Positions 17,207 through 26,519 of a stretch of 64,000 bases of DNA are shown here, piece after piece; position 1 is the first letter of the stretch; the number at the start of each line of letters is the position of its first letter. The position numbers and the translations under genes were made by a program. Origin of the DNA: Hyphomicrobiaceae bacterium (GTDB lineage: Bacteria > Pseudomonadota > Alphaproteobacteria > Rhizobiales > Hyphomicrobiaceae); assembly GCA_025351355.1 (NCBI GenBank), contig JANXWC010000069.1, positions 49,173 through 113,172 on the forward strand. The letters are read 5' to 3'. The notes beneath the pieces are model-generated. The model saw only the letters and a program-made list of their open reading frames with translations, searched no databases and had not been told where the DNA came from.

Positions 17207-18850
17207 TCACTTGCGCTCGCCGCGCAATATTTTCCCGCCTTGCCTCAGCGTCAGTGCCGCTACGTTGCCGTCGCCGTCGCGCGCAAACTTGAATTCGGCC
17301 CCGACGCGCTCGGCAACGAATGCATCTTTTTCCACTGCCACGACTTCGATCGCGGCCTGTTTGGTGCCTTGAACAAACAGCTTCGCTTCCATCGAAAAGA
17401 CGCGCAGCGCAAAGGCCGGCGACAGCGGATAGTTGCCCTCATACTCCTTGATTTCAGCTTCGGTAGGCGTCCATTTTCCTACGCCAGCTGCCGCGCTATC
17501 GACGCGCGCGGCCTCAAACCGACCGCCGGATTGAAACCATGTCAAAGCATATGTGCCGTCGGATCTGCGCTGCGGCCGGAGCACTGCGTCGAACTGCAGC
17601 GGGTAGAAATCGCTCGCACTGTCGTAACCCATTTCGAATTCCGGTTGTCCGTCGGCTTGAATGGTCAGCACGTTTCCTTTGCGCCTCAGTTGCGCGCGCA
17701 GGCCGCTGTCCAATTGATACGTGCCGACCAGTGCATCAACCAGCTTGCTGTCCGCGGCGGCAACTTTCCGTGCAGGTCCGACAAGGACCGCAGGCTCCAG
17801 CAGATGCCGCCCGAGCACACTGAAATCTCCGATGGAGGTTTGCGAAGTATCGCTCAACAAGACGACGGCACGCTTAGCCGCGCGATCGAAAGCGACGAAC
17901 GATGAGTAACCACCGGTGCCGCCTTCGTGCGCGACGATGGTACGGTCCTTCACGCCAGACAGCATCCAGGTCATCGCCATCGCGTGGCCGTCGACGCGGG
18001 CGACCTGCCGTTGCGTCTGCGCCAACGCTGGCGTGATGGCGCTATCGCGCGTACCGAGCTCGGCCTCAAGATAGCGTACCATGTCCGGCAAAGTCGCGCG
18101 CACGCCGCCGACACCGGCCATGTCGGGAGGGAAATCCCACGGAACCGCTGGCGTGGCGTTCGAAAGGTGCCCTTGCGTCAATCGAACCTGCGGTGGTCGC
18201 TTGGTCACGTAGGTATTGTTCATGCCGAGCGGAACCAGCAGACGTTCTCGCAACAGTGTTTCGTAGTCGGTGCCGCTCCGCTTGGCGAGCGCGTAGGACA
18301 GCACCATCATTGCAAAATTCGAATACTCCCACTTGGACCCCGGCGCGCGTGTCAGTTGGGTTGCGGCCAAGGCGCCTAACATATCGGCTTCGGTTATTCC
18401 AGCATACGGATTGCTGATATTGCTCAGGCGCCATTGTTCCGGGATCGACGGCAGCCCCGAGGTATGCGTGACGATGTCGCCAATGGTGATCTGGCGATCC
18501 CCGAACGCCGGCACGCGCGTTCCTTTTGGCAACAACTTGGCGAGCGGATCGTCGAGCGTGACGTCGCCCCGGGCTATGAATTCAGCCAGCAAGGCGGCGG
18601 TCATCGTCTTGGTGACGGAGCCAATTTCGAACGCCGTATGTTCATCGTACGGGCGCTGCGATTTCGAATCAGCGCAGACATAAGTGCTCACCGTCACGCC
18701 GTCGTCGATCACCGCGGCGGCGACGCAAGCACCGGTCCGATCGTCTTTGAACCTCTGCTCAAGCGCCGCTCGCAGATCGCTGTCGCTCATGGCCAAGGCC
18801 GCCGGAGGGAAGAGCGCGACGGCACAAGCAATGAGATGCAGTTTTCGCAT
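17207..18850 (-). CDS. secreted serine hydrolase of the beta-lactamase / penicillin-binding family
   Basis: This 547-residue protein has a signal peptide (residues 1-20, ending AALA) and a class-C beta-lactamase-like domain. The catalytic motifs are S78-V-T-K81 (SxxK), Y176-S-N178 and HEGGTGG in place of the KTG box. The C-terminal 180 residues form a separate beta-rich domain like those found in esterase and D-aminopeptidase relatives (DUF3471-like). It acts outside the cytoplasm on an unknown peptide or ester; a true beta-lactamase role is not supported. GAGGA lies six bases before the ATG. It is convergent with the DUF4175 gene. Confidence 0.88.
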   Translation of the reverse strand: MRKLHLIACAVALFPPAALAMSDSDLRAALEQRFKDDRTGACVAAAVIDDGVTVSTYVCADSKSQRPYDEHTAFEIGSVTKTMTAALLAEFIARGDVTLDDPLAKLLPKGTRVPAFGDRQITIGDIVTHTSGLPSIPEQWRLSNISNPYAGITEADMLGALAATQLTRAPGSKWEYSNFAMMVLSYALAKRSGTDYETLLRERLLVPLGMNNTYVTKRPPQVRLTQGHLSNATPAVPWDFPPDMAGVGGVRATLPDMVRYLEAELGTRDSAITPALAQTQRQVARVDGHAMAMTWMLSGVKDRTIVAHEGGTGGYSSFVAFDRAAKRAVVLLSDTSQTSIGDFSVLGRHLLEPAVLVGPARKVAAADSKLVDALVGTYQLDSGLRAQLRRKGNVLTIQADGQPEFEMGYDSASDFYPLQFDAVLRPQRRSDGTYALTWFQSGGRFEAARVDSAAAGVGKWTPTEAEIKEYEGNYPLSPAFALRVFSMEAKLFVQGTKQAAIEVVAVEKDAFVAERVGAEFKFARDGDGNVAALTLRQGGKILRGERK

Positions 18851-18940
18851 GGCCGATCCTCATCATCGCTCAAAATCCGGGACGGAACAGCAACACTGCA
18901 CCCGCAACGACCGTGCATGACAAGGCGCCGCAAGCGGCAT

Positions 18941-19642
18941 CTATTCGAGCCGCCGCCAAGCCTGAAGATACGTCCGCACGGCCATCTCCACGACGCGATC
19001 GACCAACGCCTCGTCCGGTTGCACCATCACATTGAACAGCATCGGCTTGAAGATCAGCGACGCACAACTATCGATAAATTGTGCAGCGGCCACTTCGGTA
19101 TCGTGTGGCTGCAGCACACCTCGATCAACCTGGGAATCGAGATAACTCTGCAACTTGCGTATCCCGACGACTGGCCCGCTTTGATAGAACTGTTCCCCGA
19201 TCATCGGCATCCGATTAGCTATGGCAATCACTGTCCTGAGGCAGGACAGTCCATCGGGTTGCGTCAAAAAATGAATGAAATCCCTGCCGAGCCGGCGGAG
19301 CGCCGTTTCGATATTTTCGACCGTATCGAACGTGAATATTTGCCGCGCCTGCTGGATCCGCTTTTCCTCGACGATGGCGCCGAACAATTCTTCCTTGCTC
19401 TTGAAGTAGACGTACAGCGTTCCCTTTGACACGCCCGCCTGCTGCGCGATGGCGCCCATGCTGGCTGCATCGAAGCCCAACTTCAGAAAGACCTCGTTGG
19501 CCCCTTCGAGGATCTGCCGCCGTTTGGCCCTGTCCAACCGGGGATCACCGGTACTTCCTGCTTGCTCTGCATCAGAGGGCAGCACGGGATCCAAATCGGC
19601 CTCTCCGACTTTAGGCGATGGCAATTCGTTTTGCATAATCAT
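18941..19642 (-). CDS. TetR/AcrR-family repressor, probable regulator of the divergent efflux pair
   Basis: This 233-residue regulator has a TetR-type HTH at about residues 38-85 (RRQILEGANEVFLKLGFDAA, then QQAGVSKGTLYVYFKSKEEL) and a helical C-terminal ligand-binding domain. An unusual acidic/Pro leader of about 35 residues precedes the HTH. It is transcribed away from the emrA-like gene across a 146-base gap containing two mirrored 19-base palindromes. I infer that it represses itself and the efflux pair and is released by a small toxic compound. The ligand is unknown. Confidence 0.9.
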   Translation of the reverse strand: MIMQNELPSPKVGEADLDPVLPSDAEQAGSTGDPRLDRAKRRQILEGANEVFLKLGFDAASMGAIAQQAGVSKGTLYVYFKSKEELFGAIVEEKRIQQARQIFTFDTVENIETALRRLGRDFIHFLTQPDGLSCLRTVIAIANRMPMIGEQFYQSGPVVGIRKLQSYLDSQVDRGVLQPHDTEVAAAQFIDSCASLIFKPMLFNVMVQPDEALVDRVVEMAVRTYLQAWRRLE

Positions 19643-19680
19643 CGGCTTGCGATCCCAAGGCTCGAACGATCACGCTTTTT

Positions 19681-19752
19681 TGACCGAACCGTTCAGTCAT
19701 TGACATAAGCGAACAGTTTGATTATGTCAATGCTGACTGAACGGTCCGGTCA
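19681..19752. promoter_or_regulatory. mirrored TetR operators flanking overlapping divergent promoters
   Basis: Two near-identical palindromes lie in opposite orientation: TGACCGAACCGTTCAGTCA at 19681-19699 and TGACTGAACGGTCCGGTCA at 19734-19752. Each is the reverse complement of the other except at one base. Between them, CATTGACATAA (19698-19708) and TTATGTCAATG (19722-19732) form a perfect 11-bp inverted repeat. On the plus strand this gives -35 TTGACA (19700-19705) and -10-like TTATGT (19722-19727) with a 16-base spacer. The minus strand has the same pair (19725-19730 and 19703-19708). Repressor binding at the outer sites would cover both start points. Confidence 0.8.
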
Positions 19753-19788
19753 TTCTCCGGCCCCTTCTTTTTCCATTGGAATACACTC

Positions 19789-20982
19789 ATGCTCGACGAC
19801 GCCCCAGCCCCTGACGCCAAGCTTGAGTCGCGGCCATCGACCCAACTCGACAACGAAATCAAGCCCGCGTCGAGACCCCCGGCGCAGTCTAAATTGCCTG
19901 CTTCGCCAGGTGCCGCCACTCCGCGTCGTCGACAGGCGATCGGACTCGTCGTTCTCGTCGCCCTTGCGGCGTGCGCCTACTTTGGCGCCAGTTGGTGGAC
20001 GGTCGGCCGGTATCTCGTGACCACTGATGACGCCTATGTCGGCGCGCGGGCCGCCAATATCTCACCGAAGGTCGGGGGCTACGTGACCGAGGTTGCTGTT
20101 GCCGACAATGCCTCGATCAAGACTGGCGATGTCATCGCCCGCATCGACGCTGGCGACTATCAACTGGCGTTGCGTTCCGCCCGCGACCAGAGCGAGACGC
20201 AACGCTCCACCATCGCTCGCATTGAAAAGCAGACCGCTGCGCAGCAATCGATGGTCGATCAGGCGCGTGCGCAAGCAGCGTCCGCCAAAGCCGCCGCGGT
20301 CAAGGCGGAACTCGACTTCAAACGGCAATCCGACCTCGCTGCGCGCCAGATCAATAGCGTCCAAGCCTTCGACCAAGCGAAGGCGGCGCGTGATCAGGCC
20401 GTGGCAGGCGTTGCCGCGGCGGAAGCCTCGGTTGCGGCGGCCATCGCCAATGTTTCGGTGCTCTCCGCTCAACGCGTCGAGGCCGCGAACCTGCTCAAGC
20501 AAAATGAAACTGCCGTCGCCAAAGCAGAGCGTGATCTGACGTTTACCGAAATTCGCGCGCCGTTCGATGGCGTGTTCGGTAATCGCGCGGTGCAGGTGGG
20601 CGACTACGTCCAACCAGCCCAACGTCTCGCCAGCCTCGTGCCGTTGAAGGACGTCTATATCGATGCGAATTTCAAGGAAACACAGTTGTCGCGGGTGCAG
20701 GTCGACCAGAAGGTGAAAATCACGGTCGACGCCTTGGGCAGCCGCGTGATCGACGGCCGCGTCGTGAGTGTGGCGCCAGCATCGGGTTCCGTATTCTCGC
20801 TGCTTCCTCCCGACAATGCGACCGGCAATTTCACCAAAGTCGTCCAACGCATTACTGTCCGCATCGCCGTTCCCGGCGAGACCGCCGCCCAATTACTGCT
20901 GCGGCCCGGCATGAGTGTCATCGTCAGCGTCGATACCAAGCCCGGCAAAGACGCACCTGCCCAGACCGCGCGCAATAATTGA
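19789..20982 (+). CDS. emrA: HlyD/EmrA-family membrane fusion protein
   Basis: This 397-residue periplasmic adaptor has a cytoplasmic Pro-rich N-terminus, one membrane anchor (IGLVVLVALAACAYFGASWW, about residues 45-65), a split lipoyl domain (SPKVGGYVTEVAVADNASIK, later TFTEIRAPFDGVFGNRAVQV) and a long alpha-helical hairpin between the halves. Such proteins link an inner-membrane exporter to an outer-membrane channel. The MFS gene follows after 24 bases on the same strand, as in emrAB. No TolC-type gene lies nearby. Transcription is probably controlled by the TetR protein encoded divergently. Confidence 0.92.
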   Translation: MLDDAPAPDAKLESRPSTQLDNEIKPASRPPAQSKLPASPGAATPRRRQAIGLVVLVALAACAYFGASWWTVGRYLVTTDDAYVGARAANISPKVGGYVTEVAVADNASIKTGDVIARIDAGDYQLALRSARDQSETQRSTIARIEKQTAAQQSMVDQARAQAASAKAAAVKAELDFKRQSDLAARQINSVQAFDQAKAARDQAVAGVAAAEASVAAAIANVSVLSAQRVEAANLLKQNETAVAKAERDLTFTEIRAPFDGVFGNRAVQVGDYVQPAQRLASLVPLKDVYIDANFKETQLSRVQVDQKVKITVDALGSRVIDGRVVSVAPASGSVFSLLPPDNATGNFTKVVQRITVRIAVPGETAAQLLLRPGMSVIVSVDTKPGKDAPAQTARNN

Positions 20983-21006
20983 CGGGCGAGGCAGGAAGTT
21001 CAACCG

Positions 21007-22599
21007 ATGGCAAATGCATCTGCAGCCCAATCTCCCATCGACGTCCCGCGCGCGGACGACCGGATTGATCGCCGCAAGCTGTTGACGTTCATGCTGATGG
21101 TGTTCGGCATGTTCATGGCGATCCTCGACATCCAGATCGTTTCCGCATCGCTGGCGGAAATCCAAGCCGGCCTTTCTGCCAGCTCCAGCGAAATCACCTG
21201 GGTCCAGACGTCCTATCTGATCGCCGAAGTGATCATGATCCCGCTGTCCGGCTTCCTGTCGCGCGCCATGGGGACCCGCTACCTGTTTGCCCTATCTGCT
21301 GGCGGTTTCACTTTTGCCAGCCTCATGTGCGGCCTCAGCACGTCGATCGGCAGCATGATTTTCTGGCGCGCGGTACAAGGCTTCATCGGCGGCGGTATGA
21401 TCCCCACCGTTTTCGCCACCTCGTACACGATCTTTCCGAAATCGAAGATCCCTGTCATTTCGCCGATGATCGGCCTTGTTGCCACGCTCGCACCCACCAT
21501 CGGGCCGACCGTCGGTGGTTACCTCACCGATGCGCTTTCGTGGCACTGGCTGTTTTTCATCAACGTCATTCCAGGGATCATCGTCACGGTGGCCGCTTTC
21601 ACGCGCATTGATTTTGACCAACCAAATTGGGCCCTCCTTGATCGCTTCGACTGGACGGGACTGTTGTCGATGGCCGGGTTCCTCGGCGCACTTGAATATG
21701 TGCTCGAGGAAGGTCCCCGCAACGATTGGTTCAACGATAGTTCGGTGTTCTGGCTGACAGGGGTTTCGGCCATTTCGGCGGTCGTATTTTTTGCCCGCGT
21801 GCTGACCGCCGACCAGCCCATCGTCGATATTCGCGCTTTCGCCAATCGCAATTTTGCGCTCGGATCGCTGTTCTCTTTCACGGTTGGCATCGGGCTTTAT
21901 GGCCTCACATACCTTTATCCGGTCTATCTCGGTCAGATCCGCGGTTACAACGCGCTGATGATCGGCGAGGCGCTGTTCGTCACCGGTGCGACGCAATTCA
22001 TCACAGCGCCGATCGCCGGCAAGCTGATGAGCAAGATTGATCCGCGGTGGATGATGTTCATTGGGTTGCTCTCCCTTGGCCTGAGCAGTTACCTGATGAC
22101 CGGCATGACGCGCGACTGGGACTTCTGGGAGATCTTCTGGCCTCAAGTTCTGAGAGGCTTCGGGCTGATGTTTGCCATGATCCCGGTAAACAACATGGCC
22201 CTTGGTTCACTGCCGCCTGAACGGCTCAAGAACGCGGCCGGGCTGTTCAATCTCACCCGCAACCTCGGTGGTGCCGTGGGGCTCGCCATGCTCGCCACCA
22301 TGCTTAACGAACGTACCGATCTCCATCTTGCCCGGCTGCACGAACGCTTTACGGCGGCACATGGCCCTGCCGCCGAGGCGCTGGCCAATTTGACCAAGGG
22401 AATGGCTGCGTTTGGCTCTAGTGCCCAGGACATGGCCCTTAAGCAACTTTCGGGCATCGTCCACAGGCAGGGGGTAGTGATGGCGTTTGCCGACGTCTTC
22501 TTGGTGTTGGCGATCCTCTACGGCAGCTTAGCTTTTACCGTCTGTCTGATGAGGCGCCCAGCCGCAGCACAACCCTCCGGACCCGCAGCGGGACACTGA
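21007..22599 (+). CDS. emrB: DHA2-family MFS multidrug exporter (EmrB type)
   Basis: This 530-residue transporter has about fourteen membrane segments, as in the DHA2 branch. The first helix region (MLMVFGMFMAILDIQIVSAS) carries the motif-D1-like LDIQIV. Motif A-like residues (PLSGFLSRAMGTRYLF) follow helix 2, and motif C-like residues (GLVATLAPTIGPTVGGYLTD) lie in helix 5. It uses the proton gradient to expel hydrophobic compounds through the EmrA-like adaptor. AGGAAG precedes the ATG. The pair emrA-emrB lies downstream of the TetR operator. The substrate range is unknown. Confidence 0.93.
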   Translation: MANASAAQSPIDVPRADDRIDRRKLLTFMLMVFGMFMAILDIQIVSASLAEIQAGLSASSSEITWVQTSYLIAEVIMIPLSGFLSRAMGTRYLFALSAGGFTFASLMCGLSTSIGSMIFWRAVQGFIGGGMIPTVFATSYTIFPKSKIPVISPMIGLVATLAPTIGPTVGGYLTDALSWHWLFFINVIPGIIVTVAAFTRIDFDQPNWALLDRFDWTGLLSMAGFLGALEYVLEEGPRNDWFNDSSVFWLTGVSAISAVVFFARVLTADQPIVDIRAFANRNFALGSLFSFTVGIGLYGLTYLYPVYLGQIRGYNALMIGEALFVTGATQFITAPIAGKLMSKIDPRWMMFIGLLSLGLSSYLMTGMTRDWDFWEIFWPQVLRGFGLMFAMIPVNNMALGSLPPERLKNAAGLFNLTRNLGGAVGLAMLATMLNERTDLHLARLHERFTAAHGPAAEALANLTKGMAAFGSSAQDMALKQLSGIVHRQGVVMAFADVFLVLAILYGSLAFTVCLMRRPAAAQPSGPAAGH

Positions 22600-22713
22600 G
22601 CTAAACTGATGCATGTCTGCCAATACCCCGGAAAATGAGCACACCAATGCTTGACTCGTTTCGCGGCAGATGTGGTACCGTCAACGCTCTAGTCAGAACC
22701 GCGTGTGTAGGTC

Positions 22714-23046
22714 ATGCCAGCAACAATGCGAGAAGCGAAGTTTCGGCTCGGCGATGTGGTGCGCCACCGCATCTATCCGTTCCGCGGCATTATTTACGAC
22801 ATCGATCCGGTGTTCAACTCCACCGAAGAGTGGTGGTCGTCGATCCCGGCCGAGATCCGGCCGCGCAAAGACCAGCCGTTCTATCATCTGCTGGCTGAGA
22901 ACTCCGAGACGGAGTACGTGGCGTACGTGTCCGAGCAGAACCTGCTTCCCGATACCAGCGGCAAGGCTTTGCGCCACCCTCAAGTCAGCGAACTGTTCGT
23001 GAAGGAAAAGGGCAATTACCGCGCAACGTTCCTGAACGCCCACTGA
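22714..23046 (+). CDS. hspQ: heat shock protein HspQ / YccV-like
   Basis: This 110-residue protein carries the YccV-like (hemimethylated-DNA-binding, HspQ) domain. FRLGDVVRHRIYPFRGIIYDIDPVF is the diagnostic start, broken here only for quotation: FRLGDVVRHR then YPFRGIIYDIDP. Later marks are EWW, QPFYHLL and YVAYVSEQNLL. In enterobacteria HspQ affects DnaA stability and Lon specificity. Two start codons are possible, at 22714 and 22726. It is followed closely by an MBL-fold gene (11 bases), so the two may be co-transcribed. Confidence 0.9.
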   Translation: MPATMREAKFRLGDVVRHRIYPFRGIIYDIDPVFNSTEEWWSSIPAEIRPRKDQPFYHLLAENSETEYVAYVSEQNLLPDTSGKALRHPQVSELFVKEKGNYRATFLNAH

Positions 23047-23057
23047 CGGCCATCGCC

Positions 23058-24179
23058 ATGATGCTCCTGCGGCGAGCGGCCCTAGTCATTTTGGCGCTCG
23101 TGCTGTTGGGCGGCGCTGCGGCAATCGTCGCGGCACGCAGCCCCGCTGCCATCGCCTATCTCGTCGAACGCCAGATCCGCGCGCGGCTCAGTCAGCCGCT
23201 GGACAAGACGGAGCTGTTCGACGCCAAGGCCCTCCGCGTGATCCTATGCGGAACATCGTCGCCCTTACCTGATCCCAATCGCGCGAAATCCTGCACACTC
23301 GTTATCGCTGGCGGTCGCGTTTTCGTCGTCGATACCGGACCGGATTCGTGGAAGGTTCTGGCACTGATGGGCATTCCCGGCGAGCGCGTCGCGGGAATTT
23401 TCCTGACGCACTTTCATTCCGATCATTTCGGCGACCTCGGCGAATTCCGCTTCCAGACCTGGGCAGCCGGACGCAAGCACCCGCTGCCGGTGTTCGGCGG
23501 TCCGGGCGTCGAGCGGATCACGGCCGGCATCAACGAGGCCTACGCGCTTGACGACGGCTACCGGGCCGCCCACCACGGTCGCGACATCACGCCGATCGAG
23601 GCGGCGCCCTTGCTCGCGCGGCCGTTTCACGTCGGCATGTCCACAGCGCGGGATGAAGCGGAAGTCATTCTGGACAGCGACGGCCTGAAGATCACCGCGT
23701 TCGACGTCAACCATCCACCCATTAAACCCGCCGTCGGCTACCGCTTCGACTACCGAGGCCGTTCCGTCGTGATCAGCGGCGACACCACTAAATGGCGCAA
23801 CGTCGTCACCAACGCCAAGGGCGCCGACGTACTCGTGCACGAAGCGCAATCACAGCGCATGCGCCAGATCATCGCCGACGTGGCGCTGCAGCAGGGCAAT
23901 CCCGTCATTGCCAAGATCTTCAGCGATATCGAGAACTATCACGCGAGCCCGGTCGACGCTGCCGAAGTCGCCAACCAGGCCGGCGTCCGGTTACTGGTCT
24001 TGACCCATTTCTCGCCGCCGTTACCGACGAGTTGGCTCAATCCGCTCTACTTCGAAGGCATGTCGGCGCACAGGCCGGATGCCGCTTGGGTGGCTGGCTT
24101 TGATGGCCTGCGCATCGATTTACCGGTCGGCAGTTCCGAGATCATCCAGAGCAAAATGCCCATGGGTATCTTTCGCTGA
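23058..24179 (+). CDS. MBL-fold metallo-hydrolase with N-terminal membrane anchor
   Basis: This 373-residue protein starts with a hydrophobic segment (residues 5-26), likely a signal anchor. A metallo-beta-lactamase-fold domain of the ribonuclease Z/arylsulfatase-like type follows. The metal motif is H118-x-H120-x-D122-H123 (THFHSDHFGDL). Further metal ligands are expected in DVNHPP, VISGDTTKW and LVLTHFSP. An exported location argues against tRNA processing, so I infer hydrolysis of a small ester or phosphate outside the cytoplasm. The substrate is unknown. It follows hspQ closely. Confidence 0.85.
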   Translation: MMLLRRAALVILALVLLGGAAAIVAARSPAAIAYLVERQIRARLSQPLDKTELFDAKALRVILCGTSSPLPDPNRAKSCTLVIAGGRVFVVDTGPDSWKVLALMGIPGERVAGIFLTHFHSDHFGDLGEFRFQTWAAGRKHPLPVFGGPGVERITAGINEAYALDDGYRAAHHGRDITPIEAAPLLARPFHVGMSTARDEAEVILDSDGLKITAFDVNHPPIKPAVGYRFDYRGRSVVISGDTTKWRNVVTNAKGADVLVHEAQSQRMRQIIADVALQQGNPVIAKIFSDIENYHASPVDAAEVANQAGVRLLVLTHFSPPLPTSWLNPLYFEGMSAHRPDAAWVAGFDGLRIDLPVGSSEIIQSKMPMGIFR

Positions 24180-24205
24180 GAGGGACCCTCTGCACGCCCA
24201 TGCCG

Positions 24206-26404
24206 TTAAGACGGCACCACGACCATTGGCTTGGCCTGCTCCCGCCCCGTCCTCCACAACTGCACCTGATGGGCAACTACCGGCACGGCCAGCAATAGTC
24301 CAACAATGGTCGCCGTGCGGTTCGGACTGATGACCATTACCGAAGCCACGAACAGCAGCAGACGCTCCCACGTCCGCATAAACGCCAGGCCATAGCCGGT
24401 CAAAGCCGCCGCCAGCAACACGATGCCGACAACGCAGCCGGCCGTCGTCTCAACAAAGATTGGCCAGGTGAACTCTTTGGTGACCAGCAGCATGGCCGGT
24501 GAATAGACAAATACGAACGGTACCAGCGCCTTGGCCATGGCCAGGCGGAACGCGGTATTGCCGGTTTTGAACGGGTCGGCGCCGGCCATGCTCGCGCCCG
24601 CGTATGCGGCTAGTGCGACCGGTGGGGTGATGTCGGCCAGCACACCGTAGTAGAATACGAAGAAATGCGAGACCAGGGGCGCAACGCCGAGCATGCCGAG
24701 TGCCGGCTGCGCAATCGTGACCATGATGATGTAGGTCGGTGTTGTCGGCACACCGGCGCCCAGCATCAGACAGACGATCGCCGTCAGCACCAGCGTGAAG
24801 AACAAGGTCAATCCCGGCGCGTCGAACAGCCATACCGGCAGGACGCTGCCGAACCCATTGGCCAGCAGTCCCGATGCCGTTGTGATGATGACCGACAGCT
24901 TGAAACCGATACCCGTCAGCGTGACGATGCCGACGATGATGCCGACCGTCGCCGCCGCCCCGCCGACGCTGATCGCGTACTTGGCGCCGAGCACGAACGC
25001 GTCGGCCATTTGGATCAGCCGTTCACGACCTTCGAGCTTGTCGGCAATGGTCCACCAGACGCTGACGGCGATGCAGGCCCCGATGATCAAAAGTAATCCC
25101 GACCATTCGTTGAGGACCCCCAACAGAATGGCTGCGCCCAGCACCAACACCATGCCAACGGCGACCAACGCATTGCGATTGGTCAGCCCAATCGTGATGC
25201 AGGTGGTGATGCCCCAGAACGCCGCCAGATAAGGCGTGTAGTTGGAGAACAGCACCATCAACAGCACCAGCAGTGGTGCGGCAACCGGCCAATCCCGCTT
25301 CAACACGGTCCGCCATTCCGGCAATTCGGCGACGGGAATGCCTTGCATGCCAAGCTTCTTGGCCTCGAAATGCACCTGGCAGAACACGCCGAAGAAATGC
25401 ATGCAGGCCGGCACGATCGCCGCCAGAATGATGGTCTGGTAGGGCAACCCGAGATACTCGACCATCAGGAACGCGGCTGCACCCATGATCGGCGGCGTGA
25501 TCTGCCCACCTGTTGCAGCGGTCGATTCGACGGCTGCCGCGAAATGCCGGGGATAGCCGATGCGGATCATCATCGGAATCGTCAGCGAGCCGACAGTCAC
25601 CGTATTGGCGATGGACGAGCCGGAGATCATGCCGAACAAGCCGGAGGCGAAAATCGACACTTTCGCCGGTCCGCCGGAGAACCGTCCCGCGACTGCAGTC
25701 GCAATATCGATGAACAAGCGGCCGAGCCCGATGCGCGTCGCCAACACGCCGAACAGCACGTAGTGGAAGACGTAAGTCGCCACCACGCCCAACGCGATGC
25801 CGTAGATGCCGACGCTGGTGAGATAGAGGTGATTGACGACGCTCTTCCAGGTATTTCCGGGATGCGCAAACACGCCCGGCAAATATGGCCCATACAGCGC
25901 GTAGATCATCAAGCAAGTGGCAATGATCGGCAGTGCAATCCCGACGGCGCGACGAGTCGCTTCAAGCAACACCACAATCATGATCGTGCCCATGATCCAG
26001 TCGGCGGGATCGGGATTGCCGATACGGAAGACAAGATCTTGATACACCCACGGCACATAGAGCGAGGATACCACCGCGCCGATGGCGAGCAGCCAGTCGA
26101 CGATCGAGATTCCCAGCGGATACAGCAGGCTCGACTTCGGCAGTTCCGATGCCTTCATGCGCCGGAACGGGAACACCAGGAAGATCAGTCCCAACACAAA
26201 AGCCAGGTGGATGCCGCGATGCGTCACTTCCGGCAACAGACCGAAGCCGGCGGTGTAATAGTGGAAGCACGACAACACGAACAACAATCCCGCCACCAGC
26301 CATCCGGCATGCACGCCGAGCGGGCGGAACTGCATTTCCGGATCGAGCTCCGCTTCGAGCTTGGCCAGTTCGGCAGCTGATTTTTCCGCGTCGAGCAGGC
26401 TCAT
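24206..26404 (-). CDS. TRAP transporter fused permease (TAXI type)
   Basis: This is a protein of about 732 residues with many membrane segments. It is the fused 4TM plus 12TM permease of TAXI-type TRAP transporters. Family marks are GRFSGGPAKVSIFASGLFGM and SGSSIANTVTVGSLTIP, then TGGQITPPIMGAAAFLM and GAGVPTTPTYIIM with DITPPVALAAYAGA in the second half. It imports an organic anion using a sodium or proton gradient together with the binding protein encoded 115 bases upstream. I choose the ATG at 26404, preceded by AAAGGGA, over an upstream in-frame start. No substrate can be assigned. Confidence 0.92.
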   Translation of the reverse strand: MSLLDAEKSAAELAKLEAELDPEMQFRPLGVHAGWLVAGLLFVLSCFHYYTAGFGLLPEVTHRGIHLAFVLGLIFLVFPFRRMKASELPKSSLLYPLGISIVDWLLAIGAVVSSLYVPWVYQDLVFRIGNPDPADWIMGTIMIVVLLEATRRAVGIALPIIATCLMIYALYGPYLPGVFAHPGNTWKSVVNHLYLTSVGIYGIALGVVATYVFHYVLFGVLATRIGLGRLFIDIATAVAGRFSGGPAKVSIFASGLFGMISGSSIANTVTVGSLTIPMMIRIGYPRHFAAAVESTAATGGQITPPIMGAAAFLMVEYLGLPYQTIILAAIVPACMHFFGVFCQVHFEAKKLGMQGIPVAELPEWRTVLKRDWPVAAPLLVLLMVLFSNYTPYLAAFWGITTCITIGLTNRNALVAVGMVLVLGAAILLGVLNEWSGLLLIIGACIAVSVWWTIADKLEGRERLIQMADAFVLGAKYAISVGGAAATVGIIVGIVTLTGIGFKLSVIITTASGLLANGFGSVLPVWLFDAPGLTLFFTLVLTAIVCLMLGAGVPTTPTYIIMVTIAQPALGMLGVAPLVSHFFVFYYGVLADITPPVALAAYAGASMAGADPFKTGNTAFRLAMAKALVPFVFVYSPAMLLVTKEFTWPIFVETTAGCVVGIVLLAAALTGYGLAFMRTWERLLLFVASVMVISPNRTATIVGLLLAVPVVAHQVQLWRTGREQAKPMVVVPS

Positions 26405-26519
26405 ACGGTCCCTTTGTCCGGAAACAGTTGTCAAGGCAGAGCGGCCACAGGCAATGCGAGCCGCACCATCGTGGAGCGGCTCGCGAATACAAATCAAACG
26501 CGATGCTTTCGGGCGCGCT

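Noticed and set aside
25343..26380. Plus-strand frame of 345 codons rich in Gln, His and Arg
   Set aside because: It mirrors the TRAP permease; its composition is that of an antisense frame.
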